Source: Burkholderia sp. Ac-20365 (GTDB lineage: Bacteria > Pseudomonadota > Gammaproteobacteria > Burkholderiales > Burkholderiaceae). From it: a stretch of 64,000 bases of DNA. Every line of letters starts with the position of its first letter. The stretch's first letter is position 1. The notes beneath the pieces are model-generated. The model was not told the DNA's origin. It ran no database searches and saw nothing but the letters and a program-made list of their open reading frames with translations. Location: NCBI RefSeq assembly GCF_017104715.1, contig NZ_JAAGPI010000033.1, forward strand, positions 1 to 64,000. The letters are read 5' to 3'. Of this stretch, positions 17,502 through 26,522 are shown in pieces. The position numbers and the translations under genes are program-made.

Positions 17502-18710
17502 ATGTTCGAACACATTCCTGCCTATCCCGGCGACCCGATCCTGAGCCTCAACGAAGACTTCCAGCGCGACCCGCGTACCAACAAGGTCAATCTGAGCATC
17601 GGCATCTACTTCGACGAAAACGGTAAGCTGCCCATCATGTCGGCAGTGCGCGAGGCTGAGGCGGCCATCGTCGCGCAAGGTACGCCGCGCTCCTATCTGC
17701 CGATGTCGGGCCTGCCGCAATACCGCGATGCCGCACAGGCACTCGTGTTCGGCGCAGACAGCGCAGCGCGCGCGGCAGGGCGTATCGCCACCGTGCAGAC
17801 TGTCGGCGGTTCGGGCGCATTGAAGGTCGGTGCCGATTTCCTGAAGCGCCACTTCGCGGGCTCGCAAGTGTGGCTGAGCGACCCGAGCTGGGAGAATCAC
17901 CGTGTCGTGTTCGAAGCGGCCGGGCACACCGTCAACACGTATCCGTATTACGACGACGCAACCGGCGGTCTGCGCTTCGACGCGATGCGCGACACCATCG
18001 ATGCGCTGCCCGAACGCAGCATCGTGCTGCTGCACGCGTGCTGCCACAATCCGACGGGCGTCGATCTGACGGCCGACCAATGGCGCGAACTCGTCCCCGT
18101 GCTGCAGCGTCGCAAGCTGATCGCATTCGTCGATATGGCCTATCAGGGTTTCGGCGACGGTCTCGAAGAAGATGCCGCGTGCGTGCGCTTGCTCGCCGAC
18201 GCCGACGTGCCGATGATCGTCGCGAACTCCTTCTCGAAGAACTTCTCGCTGTATGGCGAACGTTGCGGTGCGCTGAGCGTCCTCTGCAAGGATGCCGCCG
18301 AAGCGCAACGCGTGCTCGGTCAACTGACCTTCACGATCCGCGCGAACTACAGCAATCCGCCGATGCACGGCGCGCGGCTCGTCGCAGGCGTACTCGGCGA
18401 TGCGAAGCTGCGCGCGTCGTGGGACGACGAACTGCGCGTGATGCGCGACCGCATCCACGAGATGCGTCATGCGATCCACGAAGGTCTTGCGGGACGCGTC
18501 GATGAAGTCATGCGCGCGCGTTATATCGCACAGGTCGGCATGTTCACGTACACGGGCCTGTCCGCGGAACAGGTCGAAACGCTGCGTGTCGAGCACGGCA
18601 TCTATCTGCTGCGCTCGGGCCGCATGTGCGTCGCAGGGCTGAATCGCAACAACGTCGCGTACGTGGCGTCGGCGATTGCGGCCGTGGCCGGTCCCGGCGC
18701 GCGTCAGTAA
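17502..18710 (+). CDS. Aromatic amino acid aminotransferase (TyrB/AspC family)
   Basis: A 402-residue class I PLP aminotransferase of the TyrB/AspC subgroup. It opens FEHIPAYPGDPILSLNEDF, has the cofactor-binding VGGSGAL, HACCHNPTGVD, and Lys246 in NSFSKNFSLYGERCGAL as Schiff-base lysine; the substrate carboxylate-binding region is NYSNPPMHGARLV. It would exchange amino groups between aromatic (or dicarboxylic) amino acids and 2-oxoglutarate. The open frame runs far upstream into the antisense of the LysR gene; the ATG at 17502 matches the family N-terminus. First of a tight same-strand row with the aldolase and reductase. Confidence 0.92.
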   Translation: MFEHIPAYPGDPILSLNEDFQRDPRTNKVNLSIGIYFDENGKLPIMSAVREAEAAIVAQGTPRSYLPMSGLPQYRDAAQALVFGADSAARAAGRIATVQTVGGSGALKVGADFLKRHFAGSQVWLSDPSWENHRVVFEAAGHTVNTYPYYDDATGGLRFDAMRDTIDALPERSIVLLHACCHNPTGVDLTADQWRELVPVLQRRKLIAFVDMAYQGFGDGLEEDAACVRLLADADVPMIVANSFSKNFSLYGERCGALSVLCKDAAEAQRVLGQLTFTIRANYSNPPMHGARLVAGVLGDAKLRASWDDELRVMRDRIHEMRHAIHEGLAGRVDEVMRARYIAQVGMFTYTGLSAEQVETLRVEHGIYLLRSGRMCVAGLNRNNVAYVASAIAAVAGPGARQ

Positions 18711-18721
18711 GGAGATGCGAC

Positions 18722-19513
18722 ATGGAGATCATGGAGCGAGACGAACAGGCCGCCGATACGACGGCTACGATGCATCCCGAAGAATGGAAGGCACGCGTTC
18801 AATTGGCCGCCTGCTATCGCGTCTTCGATATGCTGGGCTGGACCGAACTGATCTACAACCACATCACGGTGCGCCTGCCCGAAAGCGTGACGGACGGAGC
18901 GAAGCAATTCCTGATCAATCCATTCGGCCTGCATTACAGTGAGGTGACCGCGCGCAATCTGGTGAAGATCGATGCGCAAGGGAACATCCTCGATGGCTCG
19001 ACGTATCCCGTGAATCCCGCTGGCTTCACCGTGCACGCGGCACTGCACGAAGGCATTCCCGACGCGCATTGCGTGATGCATACGCATACCACGGCGGGCG
19101 TCGCCGTCGCGTGTTCGGAAGAGGGCTTGCAGCAGACGAATTTCTACAGCGCGCAGTTGCACGAACGCATTGCGTATCACGACTTCGAAGGCATCACGAT
19201 TCATGCGGAAGAAGGGCCGCGCCTCGTCGAGCATATCGGCGACAAACAGGCGGTGATTCTGCGCAATCACGGCTTGCTCGCGTGGGGCGAAACCTTGCCG
19301 CAAGCATTCGCAATTTTGTGGACGTTGAACCGCGCCTGCGAGATTCAGGTCGCAACGTTTGCAATGGGCCGCGCGCGGCCCGTGCCCGAAGCGATTGCCG
19401 AGCAGTGCTCGCGCGATGCGCTGCAGTTCGACGTGCGCTACGGCGCGGGACAGGACGTGTTCGATGCGCTGGTGCGCAAGGTCGATCGGATCGACGCGAG
19501 CTATAAAGACTGA
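18722..19513 (+). CDS. Class II aldolase/adducin family protein
   Basis: A 263-residue zinc-dependent class II aldolase/adducin domain. Metal ligands are visible in MHTHTTAGVAVA and in ILRNHGLLAWG. Members are fuculose-phosphate-type aldolases, decarboxylases or dehydratases; the substrate is not evident. The ATG at 18722 follows AAGGAGA, eleven bases behind the aminotransferase stop; the 12-base gap to the next gene also points to an operon. Confidence 0.88.
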   Translation: MEIMERDEQAADTTATMHPEEWKARVQLAACYRVFDMLGWTELIYNHITVRLPESVTDGAKQFLINPFGLHYSEVTARNLVKIDAQGNILDGSTYPVNPAGFTVHAALHEGIPDAHCVMHTHTTAGVAVACSEEGLQQTNFYSAQLHERIAYHDFEGITIHAEEGPRLVEHIGDKQAVILRNHGLLAWGETLPQAFAILWTLNRACEIQVATFAMGRARPVPEAIAEQCSRDALQFDVRYGAGQDVFDALVRKVDRIDASYKD

Positions 19514-19525
19514 GGAAGAACAACG

Positions 19526-20509
19526 ATGAAGGTATGCATTTACGGCGCGGGCGCGATCGGCGGATGGATGGGCGTGAAGCTCGCGCAGGCGGGCTGCGGG
19601 GTGAGCGTGGTCGCGCGCGGCGCGACGCTCGACGCATTGCGCGAACACGGTCTGCGCCTCGTCGAAAACGGCGAGACGCACTCGGTCCGTGTGCAGGCGA
19701 GCGACAAGCCGGAAGCGCACGGCGCGCAGGATCTCGTGATCGTCGCGGTGAAAGCGCCCGGCATGGCGGATGTCGCGAAGCACATCGGGCCATTGATTGG
19801 CGCGAATACGCTCGTGCTGACGGCAATGAACGGCGTGCCGTGGTGGTTCTGCGACGGCCTGCAAGGCGAATTCGCAGGCGCGCGTCTCGCTTCTGTCGAT
19901 CATGACGGCTCGATTGCTGCCGCGATTCCCGCCGAACGCACGCTCGGATGCGTCGTGCATGCAAGCTGCCGTGTCGATGCGCCCGGCGTGATCGGACATC
20001 ATCAGGGGCGCGGGCTGATCGTCGGCGAAGCGACAGGGCGCACGAGCGAGCGCGTGGCGTCGCTGGTCGAACTGCTGCGCAAGGCCGGTTTCGATGCCAG
20101 CGCATCGGATCAGATCCAGCGCGACGTCTGGTACAAGCTGTGGGGCAACATGACGATGAACCCCATCAGCGCAATCACGGGCGCGACCACCGACAAGATC
20201 CTCACCGATCCGCTCGCCCGCGATTTCGTCACGCGCGTGATGCTAGAAGCGAAAGCGATCGGCGCACGTTTCGGCATTCCGATCGAGCAGGCGCCGGAAG
20301 ACCGCCACGCCGTCACGCTCAAGCTCGGCGCGATGCGCACGTCGATGCTGCAGGACGTCGAAGCGGGCAAGACGGTCGAACTCGACGCGCTGGTCGGCGC
20401 GGTGTGCGAACTGGGCAAGCTGACGGGCGTCGACACGCCGTATGCAAACGCGCTATTTGGGCTCGCCCGTCTGCACGCTCAGGTGCGTGGGTTGTATCCT
20501 TCCGAATGA
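19526..20509 (+). CDS. 2-dehydropantoate 2-reductase family protein
   Basis: A 327-residue ApbA/PanE-type reductase. The N-terminal Rossmann motif is YGAGAIGG (6-13); the second domain shows KLWGNMTMNPISAITGAT with the Lys and Asn positions used by PanE. PanE reduces ketopantoate with NADPH in pantothenate synthesis, but paralogues in catabolic operons reduce other 2-keto acids or lactones. Its place between an aldolase and a P450, behind an aminotransferase that makes 2-keto acids, suggests the latter. AGGAAG precedes the ATG. Confidence 0.88.
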   Translation: MKVCIYGAGAIGGWMGVKLAQAGCGVSVVARGATLDALREHGLRLVENGETHSVRVQASDKPEAHGAQDLVIVAVKAPGMADVAKHIGPLIGANTLVLTAMNGVPWWFCDGLQGEFAGARLASVDHDGSIAAAIPAERTLGCVVHASCRVDAPGVIGHHQGRGLIVGEATGRTSERVASLVELLRKAGFDASASDQIQRDVWYKLWGNMTMNPISAITGATTDKILTDPLARDFVTRVMLEAKAIGARFGIPIEQAPEDRHAVTLKLGAMRTSMLQDVEAGKTVELDALVGAVCELGKLTGVDTPYANALFGLARLHAQVRGLYPSE

Positions 20510-20549
20510 CGCAGCACCTTCAATAACTTAAAGCCCCACGTATCAACGC

Positions 20550-21749
20550 ATGAATTTCTCCGACCTGTCGTCGCCAGCCTATTTCGACAACCCGTATCCG
20601 CTCTATGAAGGCATCCGCAGCGAGGGTGCCTTCGTGCCGCTCGCACCCAGCATCATGCTGACCGGGCGCCACGCCGTCATCGACGCGCTGCTGCCCGATC
20701 GCCGCATGGGCAAGACCTATATGCCGAGCGTGGTCGCGCGCTACGGCGAGAGCGCGCGTGAGCAGCCGGTGTTTCAGGCGCTCGAACGCACGTTCCTGAT
20801 GATGAACCCGCCCGCGCACACGCGTCTGCGCGCGTTGCTGATGAAGGCATTCAATGCGCGGCAGATCGAAACGCTGCGAACCATCGCCGAAGAAACGACC
20901 GATAGCCTGATCGACGCGATGCAAGGCAAGCCGGAAGTCGATCTCGTCAGCGAGTTTGCGATGCCGCTGCCGTTGCAGATCATCTGCCGGCTGCTGGATG
21001 TGCCCGTCGAAGACGGCGTGCGTTTCGGCGAAGCGGCGAGCCTGCTGGTGTCGGCGTTCGATCTCGCGCCTTTATCGCCCGATGCGCTCGCGCGTGCGAA
21101 TCAGGCGGCGCTCGATCTCGAGCAGTATTTCCGCAGCGTGATCGCGCAACGGCGCGCGGCGCCCGGCCACGATATCGTGTCGTCGCTGATCCAGGCGGAA
21201 GAGGGCGGCGAACGGTTGTCGGAAGATGAGATCGTGTCGAACGTGATCTTGCTGTTCGTCGCGGGGCATGAAACCACGTCGAATATGCTCGGTAACGCGC
21301 TGATCGCGCTGCATCGGCATCCGGCGCAACTGGAGCGGCTGCGCGGCGATCTTTCGCTGGTGTCGAAGGCCGTGGCGGAATGCGCGCGTTACGACACGGC
21401 CGTGCAGATGGTCGTGCGCACCGCGTTCGACGATATCGAAGTAGAAGGGCAGACGCTGCCGCGCGGCTCGATTGTTTTCATGCTGCTTGGTTCGGCCAAT
21501 CGCGATCCGCAGCGTTTCGACGCGCCGGATACGCTCGATATCGGCCGCGAGCCATCAGGCCATCTGCTGACGTTCGGCGCGGGCATTCACTATTGCCTCG
21601 GCGCGCGCCTCGCAATGATGGAACTCGAAATCGCGCTGCACAAGCTGATGACGCGTTTGCCGCAACTGCGCCTCACGAATCTCGACGCGCTGCAATGGCG
21701 CAGGCGGAACAATCTGCGCGGCGTCGAATCGCTGATCGCCGCGCTGTGA
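20550..21749 (+). CDS. Cytochrome P450
   Basis: A 399-residue bacterial class I P450. The I-helix oxygen-binding motif is FVAGHETTSNM, the ExxR motif is ECAR, and the heme loop is FGAGIHYCLG with Cys349 as heme ligand. It lacks a fused reductase, so it needs separate ferredoxin partners not encoded nearby. It starts 40 bases after the reductase gene on the same strand and is probably the last member of the LysR-linked row. The substrate is unknown; it resembles the broad CYP family used in secondary metabolism and xenobiotic oxidation. Confidence 0.92.
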   Translation: MNFSDLSSPAYFDNPYPLYEGIRSEGAFVPLAPSIMLTGRHAVIDALLPDRRMGKTYMPSVVARYGESAREQPVFQALERTFLMMNPPAHTRLRALLMKAFNARQIETLRTIAEETTDSLIDAMQGKPEVDLVSEFAMPLPLQIICRLLDVPVEDGVRFGEAASLLVSAFDLAPLSPDALARANQAALDLEQYFRSVIAQRRAAPGHDIVSSLIQAEEGGERLSEDEIVSNVILLFVAGHETTSNMLGNALIALHRHPAQLERLRGDLSLVSKAVAECARYDTAVQMVVRTAFDDIEVEGQTLPRGSIVFMLLGSANRDPQRFDAPDTLDIGREPSGHLLTFGAGIHYCLGARLAMMELEIALHKLMTRLPQLRLTNLDALQWRRRNNLRGVESLIAAL

Positions 21750-21764
21750 TCTGATCGCGGGAAA

Positions 21765-21792
21765 GGCGTGACGTCGTGACGACGCTCACGCC
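21765..21792. terminator. Stem-loop between convergent genes
   Basis: GGCGTGACGTCG and its near-complement CGACGCTCACGCC form a stem with one bulge between the P450 stop and the convergent dehydratase stop. No T tract, so terminator function is inferred from position only. Confidence 0.4.
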
Positions 21793-22706
21793 ATCTCGCG
21801 ATGCCAGCGCTCCAGTTGCTCGATGGTCGTGCCCGCGCCGCCGCACACGATCACGAGCACGCTTTCGAAGCGCTGCAACGCTTCCGTCTGCTTGTACACG
21901 AGCGCCAGACTCGCGCCGCACGCGGGCTCGACCAGCACGCGATGATCGTCGACGAAACGGCGTGACGCATTCACCGCTTCCGCATCCGACACCACCACGC
22001 ATTCGACGGGATGTGTTTGCGTGAGCGCAAACGCCTGCTCGCAGACCTGTTTCGCGCCCAGCGACGTCGCCACGCTGGTGATGCCGGGCAACTCGATCCG
22101 CTTGCCCGCGCGCACCGATTGCGCCAGCGACGACGCACCTTCCGTCTCGACCGCAATCACCGGCACATCGTCAAGACCGTTGCGCCGCAAGCCTTCGATC
22201 ACGCCCGACATCAGTCCGCCACCGCCCACGGACAGCACCACGGCATCGAATTTCGCACCCGCGCGCACGACCTCGTCGATCATCGACCCATGTCCGTGCC
22301 ACAGCAGCGGGTCGTCGAACGGATGGATGAAGGCGTCATCGGGGCCGACCTGTTCGAGCGCGAAGGCGTTCGCTTCCTGCCAGGTCGCGCCATGCACGAT
22401 CACTTCCGCGCCTTGCATGCCGATCAATTCCTTCGCGCGTTCGCCCGTGCTTTGCGGCACGACGACCGTGACGGGAATCGACAGCGCGCGGCCCGCGTAC
22501 GCGACCGCGATCCCCGCATTGCCACCCGACGACGACACGAAGCGGCGCTTGCCGCGTTTCGCATGCTCTTCGCACGCATAGCCGATGCCGCGGATCTTGA
22601 ACGAGCCAGGCGGCTGCAACGCGTCCATCTTGAGCAGCACGCGGCGGCCCAGATGCTGGCCCAGCGGTTGGGATTCGAGAAGCGGGGTGTCGATGTGCAG
22701 TGTCAT
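21786..22706 (-). CDS. PLP-dependent serine/threonine dehydratase-like enzyme
   Basis: A 306-residue fold-type II PLP enzyme of the serine/threonine ammonia-lyase group. The Schiff-base Lys is in GSFKIRGIG, the phosphate/substrate loop is SSSGGNAGIAVAYA, and the PLP-phosphate glycine loop is SVGGGGLMSG. There is no C-terminal ACT domain, so it is a catabolic-type single-domain enzyme. It would deaminate serine or threonine to a 2-keto acid. The longer open frame to 22874 lacks family similarity; the ATG at 22706 begins where homologues start. Downstream of the antiporter gene on the same strand, separated by a stem-loop. Confidence 0.88.
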   Translation of the reverse strand: MTLHIDTPLLESQPLGQHLGRRVLLKMDALQPPGSFKIRGIGYACEEHAKRGKRRFVSSSGGNAGIAVAYAGRALSIPVTVVVPQSTGERAKELIGMQGAEVIVHGATWQEANAFALEQVGPDDAFIHPFDDPLLWHGHGSMIDEVVRAGAKFDAVVLSVGGGGLMSGVIEGLRRNGLDDVPVIAVETEGASSLAQSVRAGKRIELPGITSVATSLGAKQVCEQAFALTQTHPVECVVVSDAEAVNASRRFVDDHRVLVEPACGASLALVYKQTEALQRFESVLVIVCGGAGTTIEQLERWHREMA

Positions 22707-22793
22707 GGCGATGGTCTTGCCCGAAGCGGCGCGAAGTGGTTTTCGCTGAATCGATGATCTGAATCGCTGATGATAGCAAGCCTCGCCCGCACG

Positions 22794-22820
22794 CGGAGGG
22801 CGCCATGACGGCGCCCTCCG
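22794..22820 (-). terminator. Terminator-like stem-loop behind the antiporter
   Basis: An 11-bp perfect stem (CGGAGGGCGCC at 22794-22804 with 22810-22820) with a 5-nt loop lies 20 bases past the antiporter stop. It lacks a T tract. Confidence 0.5.
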
Positions 22821-22839
22821 AAACCACGCGAACGCGCCC

Positions 22840-23841
22840 TTATCTGACGGCGAACAGCAGCACCGCGAACGCACCGTACAGGCATCCGACGTAAGCCAGC
22901 CTGCGGCTCAACACCTGGCGCGCACTGAAGACCCACTGCAGCACGACGATAGCCAGCGCGGTGACGACGGCCGCGAGAATCGACGGCGTAGCCAGATGCC
23001 AGGGCGTGAAAAACAGGCCGAACGCGGTGGGGATCGTCGCCTGAATCATCATCGCGCCGCTGATGTTCGCGAGCGCGAGGCGCTCTTTCCCTTGGCGCAC
23101 CCAGATCACCGCGTTCATGATTTCGGGCAGTTCGGTCGCGATCGGGCTGAACAGCAACGCCGTCAGTTGTGGATCGATGCCGAGCCACGGCCCGACCACC
23201 TCGATCTGGCCCACGAACAGATGCGACGCGAAGAAGATCACAACCAGCGCGCCCACCGTCTGCACGACGATCCAGAACATCGCGGGATTCGCGTCGCGCG
23301 GACGCAGTTTCAGCGGTTCGAGCGCTTCATGGTCGCCCGTGTCGCCTTCGGCCGTCAGTTCCTTCCAGCAATAGAACGCGTAGGCGGCGAGAAACGCGAG
23401 GCCGAGTACGGGCTTGTAGCTGAAGACCACGAGGCCGAGCGCGATCTTGACGACGAAGATGGCGAGAAACCAGATCTGGTCGCGGCGCAGACGGCGCGTA
23501 TCGGCATCGACTGCGCTGGCGCGCATGCGGCCGACGCGCTTTGCGGTGGCCAGCAGCGCGATGCCGACGACGGCATAGGCAATGGTACTGAGCGCGAGCG
23601 GTCCGCCGATCGCAGCGCCGATGCCGATTTCTTTCGTTGCGGGTGAGTTGCCGAATGCCACCGCGACGAGCGTCACGACGCTCTCGGGCAGCGCGGTGCC
23701 GAACGCGGCGAGGATCGTGCCCGTGGCCGTCTGTGTCATGTTCAGCTTGTTGCCAAGCCACTCGACACCGTTGACGAAGGTTTCGCAGGAAACGTAGATG
23801 ACGCCGGCAGAGGCGATGAGCAGGGCGAAGGTCCAGATCAT
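22840..23841 (-). CDS. CaCA-family cation antiporter under a manganese riboswitch
   Basis: A 333-residue sodium/calcium-exchanger-family membrane protein with the two inverted alpha repeats: GTALPESVVTLVAV near residues 48-61 and FSPIATELPEIMNAVIW in the second half, each with the ion-binding acidic residue. About ten hydrophobic segments are visible. A yybP-ykoY element in its leader points to manganese (or Mn plus Ca) export rather than calcium only. The ATG at 23841 has a GGGG ribosome site eight bases upstream. Confidence 0.9.
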   Translation of the reverse strand: MIWTFALLIASAGVIYVSCETFVNGVEWLGNKLNMTQTATGTILAAFGTALPESVVTLVAVAFGNSPATKEIGIGAAIGGPLALSTIAYAVVGIALLATAKRVGRMRASAVDADTRRLRRDQIWFLAIFVVKIALGLVVFSYKPVLGLAFLAAYAFYCWKELTAEGDTGDHEALEPLKLRPRDANPAMFWIVVQTVGALVVIFFASHLFVGQIEVVGPWLGIDPQLTALLFSPIATELPEIMNAVIWVRQGKERLALANISGAMMIQATIPTAFGLFFTPWHLATPSILAAVVTALAIVVLQWVFSARQVLSRRLAYVGCLYGAFAVLLFAVR

Positions 23842-23895
23842 GACGGACGCCCCGTTGTGCGGGATGGGGGAATAGTAGACAACTTGTTATCTCCA

Positions 23896-23938
23896 CGAGC
23901 CGGGCACGTAACCAATGACGCATCCTTCGCCCGGCTCG
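23896..23938 (-). promoter_or_regulatory. Expression-platform hairpin of the riboswitch
   Basis: CGAGCCGGGC and GCCCGGCTCG (23896-23905 with 23929-23938) form a perfect 10-bp stem with a 23-nt loop directly behind the aptamer. There is no T tract, so control of translation or Rho access is more likely than intrinsic termination. Confidence 0.6.
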
Positions 23939-23939
23939 G

Positions 23940-24062
23940 GTGGAAAGGACACGTCAAAGGTCTCGTCAGGCCGTGGGACGGCTGCCGGCGCCATGGCACG
24001 AATGCCAAATATGTTGACGACGGCGCTGCACCGCAAACGGCGCAGCAGACTACTCCCCTAAG
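23940..24062 (-). promoter_or_regulatory. yybP-ykoY manganese riboswitch
   Basis: Read on the minus strand, the leader carries the three conserved blocks of the yybP-ykoY aptamer in order: TAGGGGAGTAG (ending at 24060), GTCAACATA (around 24010-24019), and GAGACCTTTG (around 23954-23964). This RNA class binds Mn2+ and switches on exporters such as MntP, Alx/TerC and CaCA antiporters. Here it precedes a CaCA antiporter by about 100 bases, which fits. The helices between the blocks were not folded in full. Confidence 0.85.
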
Positions 24063-24070
24063 ACAACGCG

Positions 24071-24100
24071 ATTATAACGCACCGTCAGCGATGCGAAAGC
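24071..24100 (-). promoter_or_regulatory. Promoter of the riboswitch-antiporter transcript
   Basis: On the minus strand a perfect TATAAT -10 box (24071-24076) lies about ten bases before the aptamer start, with TTTCGC as the best -35 match 16 bases further upstream. Confidence 0.6.
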
Positions 24101-24131
24101 AAAAAGGGGCGCGACAGATGCGCGCCCCTTC
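24101..24131 (-). terminator. Rho-independent terminator of the ABC exporter gene
   Basis: On the minus strand AGGGGCGCG pairs with CGCGCCCCT around seven bases and is followed by a T run (24101-24105 read as A on plus). Confidence 0.85.
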
Positions 24132-24151
24132 GTCCACCTACAGCTGCGAGT

Positions 24152-26020
24152 TTATTTGCCCGCGATCAGACTCGGATCGCCGGCAAAGCGCTCGTTGCCG
24201 CGCACGGCGCCATCGTCGAGCAGACCTTTGGTCAACTCCAGCGCCTGGCGTTCGAACAAGCGCCGGTACACGCCGTTGTCGATACGGATCAACTGCTCGT
24301 GGCTGCCTTCTTCGACCACGCGACCCTTGTCGAGGACAAGCAAACGGTCGAGCGCTCGCACCGTCGACAGCCGGTGCGCGACCACCAGCGTCGTGCGTCC
24401 GACCATCAGCCGTTCCATCGCCTGCTGGATCAGCACCTCGCTTTCGCTGTCGAGGCTCGACGTCGCTTCGTCGAAAATCAGGATCGGCGCGTCGGCAAGG
24501 AACGCACGTGCAATCGCCACCCGCTGGCGCTCGCCGCCCGACAGCTTGACACCGCGTTCGCCGACCAGCGTGTCGTAGCCCATCGGCAGCGCGGAGATGA
24601 ACTCGTGCGCGCTGGCGAGTTTCGCGGCCTGCACGATGTCATCGAACGATGCACCGGGCCGCGCGTACGCGATGTTCTCCGCGAGCGAGCGGTGGAACAG
24701 CACCGGCTCCTGCTGCACGATCGCGATGTGCTGGCGCAGCGACGCCTGCTGCACGTCGGCGATGTTCTGCCCGTCGATCGTGATGCGGCCTTCGTCGATG
24801 TCGTACAGACGCTGGATCAGCTTGATGAACGTGGTCTTGCCCGAGCCCGAATGCCCGACCAGCCCGATCCGCTCGCCCGGCGCGATACGCAGCGAGAAGT
24901 CCGTGTACAAGGGCTTGCGCTGCGCGCCATAGCGGAACGTCACGTGCTCGAAGCGGATATCGCCTTGCTGGATATCGATCCCGCGTGCACCGGGTTTGTC
25001 TTCGATGCCAAGCGGCTCGCGATCCAGCGCGACCAGTTCTTCCATATCGTTCACCGAGCGTTGCAGGTTGCGCACGTGCATGCCGACATCGCGCAGATAG
25101 CCTTGCAGCACGAAGAACGTGGTCAGCGCATACGTGATGTCGCCGACACTCGCTTCGTCGCGCAGCCACAACAGCAACGCCGCGCCGAGAATGGCCGCCT
25201 GCATCAGCGCGAGCATGCCGCCCTGCACGCCGCCGTTGGTCGTGCCACGCTGCCACGTACGGCGCGTGCGCAGCCGCCACTTGTCGATCACGCGATCGAG
25301 CCGCGCTTCTTCGCGCTCTTCCGCGCCGAACGCCTTGACCACCGCGTTGCAACTGACGGCGTCCGCCAGCGCGCCGCCCATGCGCGTGTCCCACAGATTG
25401 CCCAGACGCGCGGCAGGCGCTACATAGCCGAGCGACAGCGCGACCGTGACCGCGACATAGATCAGCGAGCCAAGGCCGACCACCGCGCCCATCACGGGCC
25501 AGTGAATGCCGAGCAGGATCGTCGAGCCGGCGAGCATCACCAGCGACGGCAGCAGGGCAATCAGCAGCGTGTCGTTGAGCAGGTCGAGCGCCCAGATGCC
25601 GCGCGTGATCTTGCGCACCGTCGAGCCGGCGAAGCTGTTCGCATGCCAGTCGGTCGAAAAGCGCTGCACGCGATGAAATGCGTTCGCGCAGATCTCGCTC
25701 ATCATCTTGAGCGTCATCGCGATGATCGTGCGGTACACCAGTTGCCGCAGCAACGTGCCGCCGATGCCCAGCGCAATCAGCGTAAAGAACGCCACCAGCG
25801 CCGGATGCGACGCGACGTCCTTGCCGAGCGTGCTGCCCGACGCGAGCGCGTCGACCAGACGCCCCGCGAAGAGCGGCGTCAGCACATCGGCGAACGCGGC
25901 CGTCAGCGCGAACAGCAACACGCCGGCGATGCGCGCGGGCTGCCGGCGCCAGTGATGGAAAGTGAAGCCAAGAACGCTTCTGAACGCTTGCGCGCCAAAG
26001 TCGAGTTTTTTGCTAGCCAT
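24152..26020 (-). CDS. ABC exporter, fused permease and ATPase (MsbA-like)
   Basis: A 622-residue half-transporter. The N-terminal 340 residues form six membrane helices of the type-1 exporter fold; the C-terminal ATPase has Walker A GHSGSGKTT, Q-loop in VQQEPVLFHRS, signature LSGGERQR, Walker B ILIFDEATSSLD and switch His in VVAHRLSTV. It would act as a homodimer to export lipid, peptide or drug; substrate not inferable. ATG at 26020; own terminator. Stands alone. Confidence 0.9.
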   Translation of the reverse strand: MASKKLDFGAQAFRSVLGFTFHHWRRQPARIAGVLLFALTAAFADVLTPLFAGRLVDALASGSTLGKDVASHPALVAFFTLIALGIGGTLLRQLVYRTIIAMTLKMMSEICANAFHRVQRFSTDWHANSFAGSTVRKITRGIWALDLLNDTLLIALLPSLVMLAGSTILLGIHWPVMGAVVGLGSLIYVAVTVALSLGYVAPAARLGNLWDTRMGGALADAVSCNAVVKAFGAEEREEARLDRVIDKWRLRTRRTWQRGTTNGGVQGGMLALMQAAILGAALLLWLRDEASVGDITYALTTFFVLQGYLRDVGMHVRNLQRSVNDMEELVALDREPLGIEDKPGARGIDIQQGDIRFEHVTFRYGAQRKPLYTDFSLRIAPGERIGLVGHSGSGKTTFIKLIQRLYDIDEGRITIDGQNIADVQQASLRQHIAIVQQEPVLFHRSLAENIAYARPGASFDDIVQAAKLASAHEFISALPMGYDTLVGERGVKLSGGERQRVAIARAFLADAPILIFDEATSSLDSESEVLIQQAMERLMVGRTTLVVAHRLSTVRALDRLLVLDKGRVVEEGSHEQLIRIDNGVYRRLFERQALELTKGLLDDGAVRGNERFAGDPSLIAGK

Positions 26021-26522
26021 GTATGTCAGCGTGCGGCGCGAAACGCGCGCAACGCTATCCGGTCAGGAGAGTCGGAAACGGACGACCGATGCCCGCCAAC
26101 GCGCGGCGGCGATAAAGAAAACCGGTAGTCGGATAAAGGCGCGGGCTGTTGACTGCCTGCGCGGACGGCAACCTAAGCCAGAGCGCCTGGGAAGCGTCGC
26201 GACATCCCGCGAGAGACTGCGATGTACGTCGTGTGCATGGAACGCCTCCCGTGGGTGAATGAGTGGATGAAGAAATACTGCGTTGAGGGTTGAATTCTAG
26301 CAGGAAAGCTTGCGAAAGGTGTTCTCAATGTGCATTGCTCCGACGCCAGATGCTGGTTTTATGCGCGCTTCATCGAATGGTCATGAAGCGCGCTTGCGAC
26401 CCGTTGCAACCCGTTGGACGCGTGCCTGATACATGCCGGATACAATGCGGCAGCGCCGAATAACTCTAACTTCGGGTCTCGTGCTCGCTGAAGCCGGGAT
26501 TCAACCTGACCGACCTCAACAC
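26021..26522. other. Intergenic region, no gene seen
   Basis: 502 bases between two divergent genes. No open frame with coding character, repeat or clear RNA structure was recognised; both promoters must lie here. Confidence 0.5.

Larger units (their letters stand above)
23842..24151. other. Leader region of the antiporter gene
   Basis: 310 bases between two minus-strand genes. They contain, in transcription order, the ABC-exporter terminator, a promoter, the riboswitch aptamer, and a hairpin with the ribosome site region, each listed separately. Confidence 0.75.
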
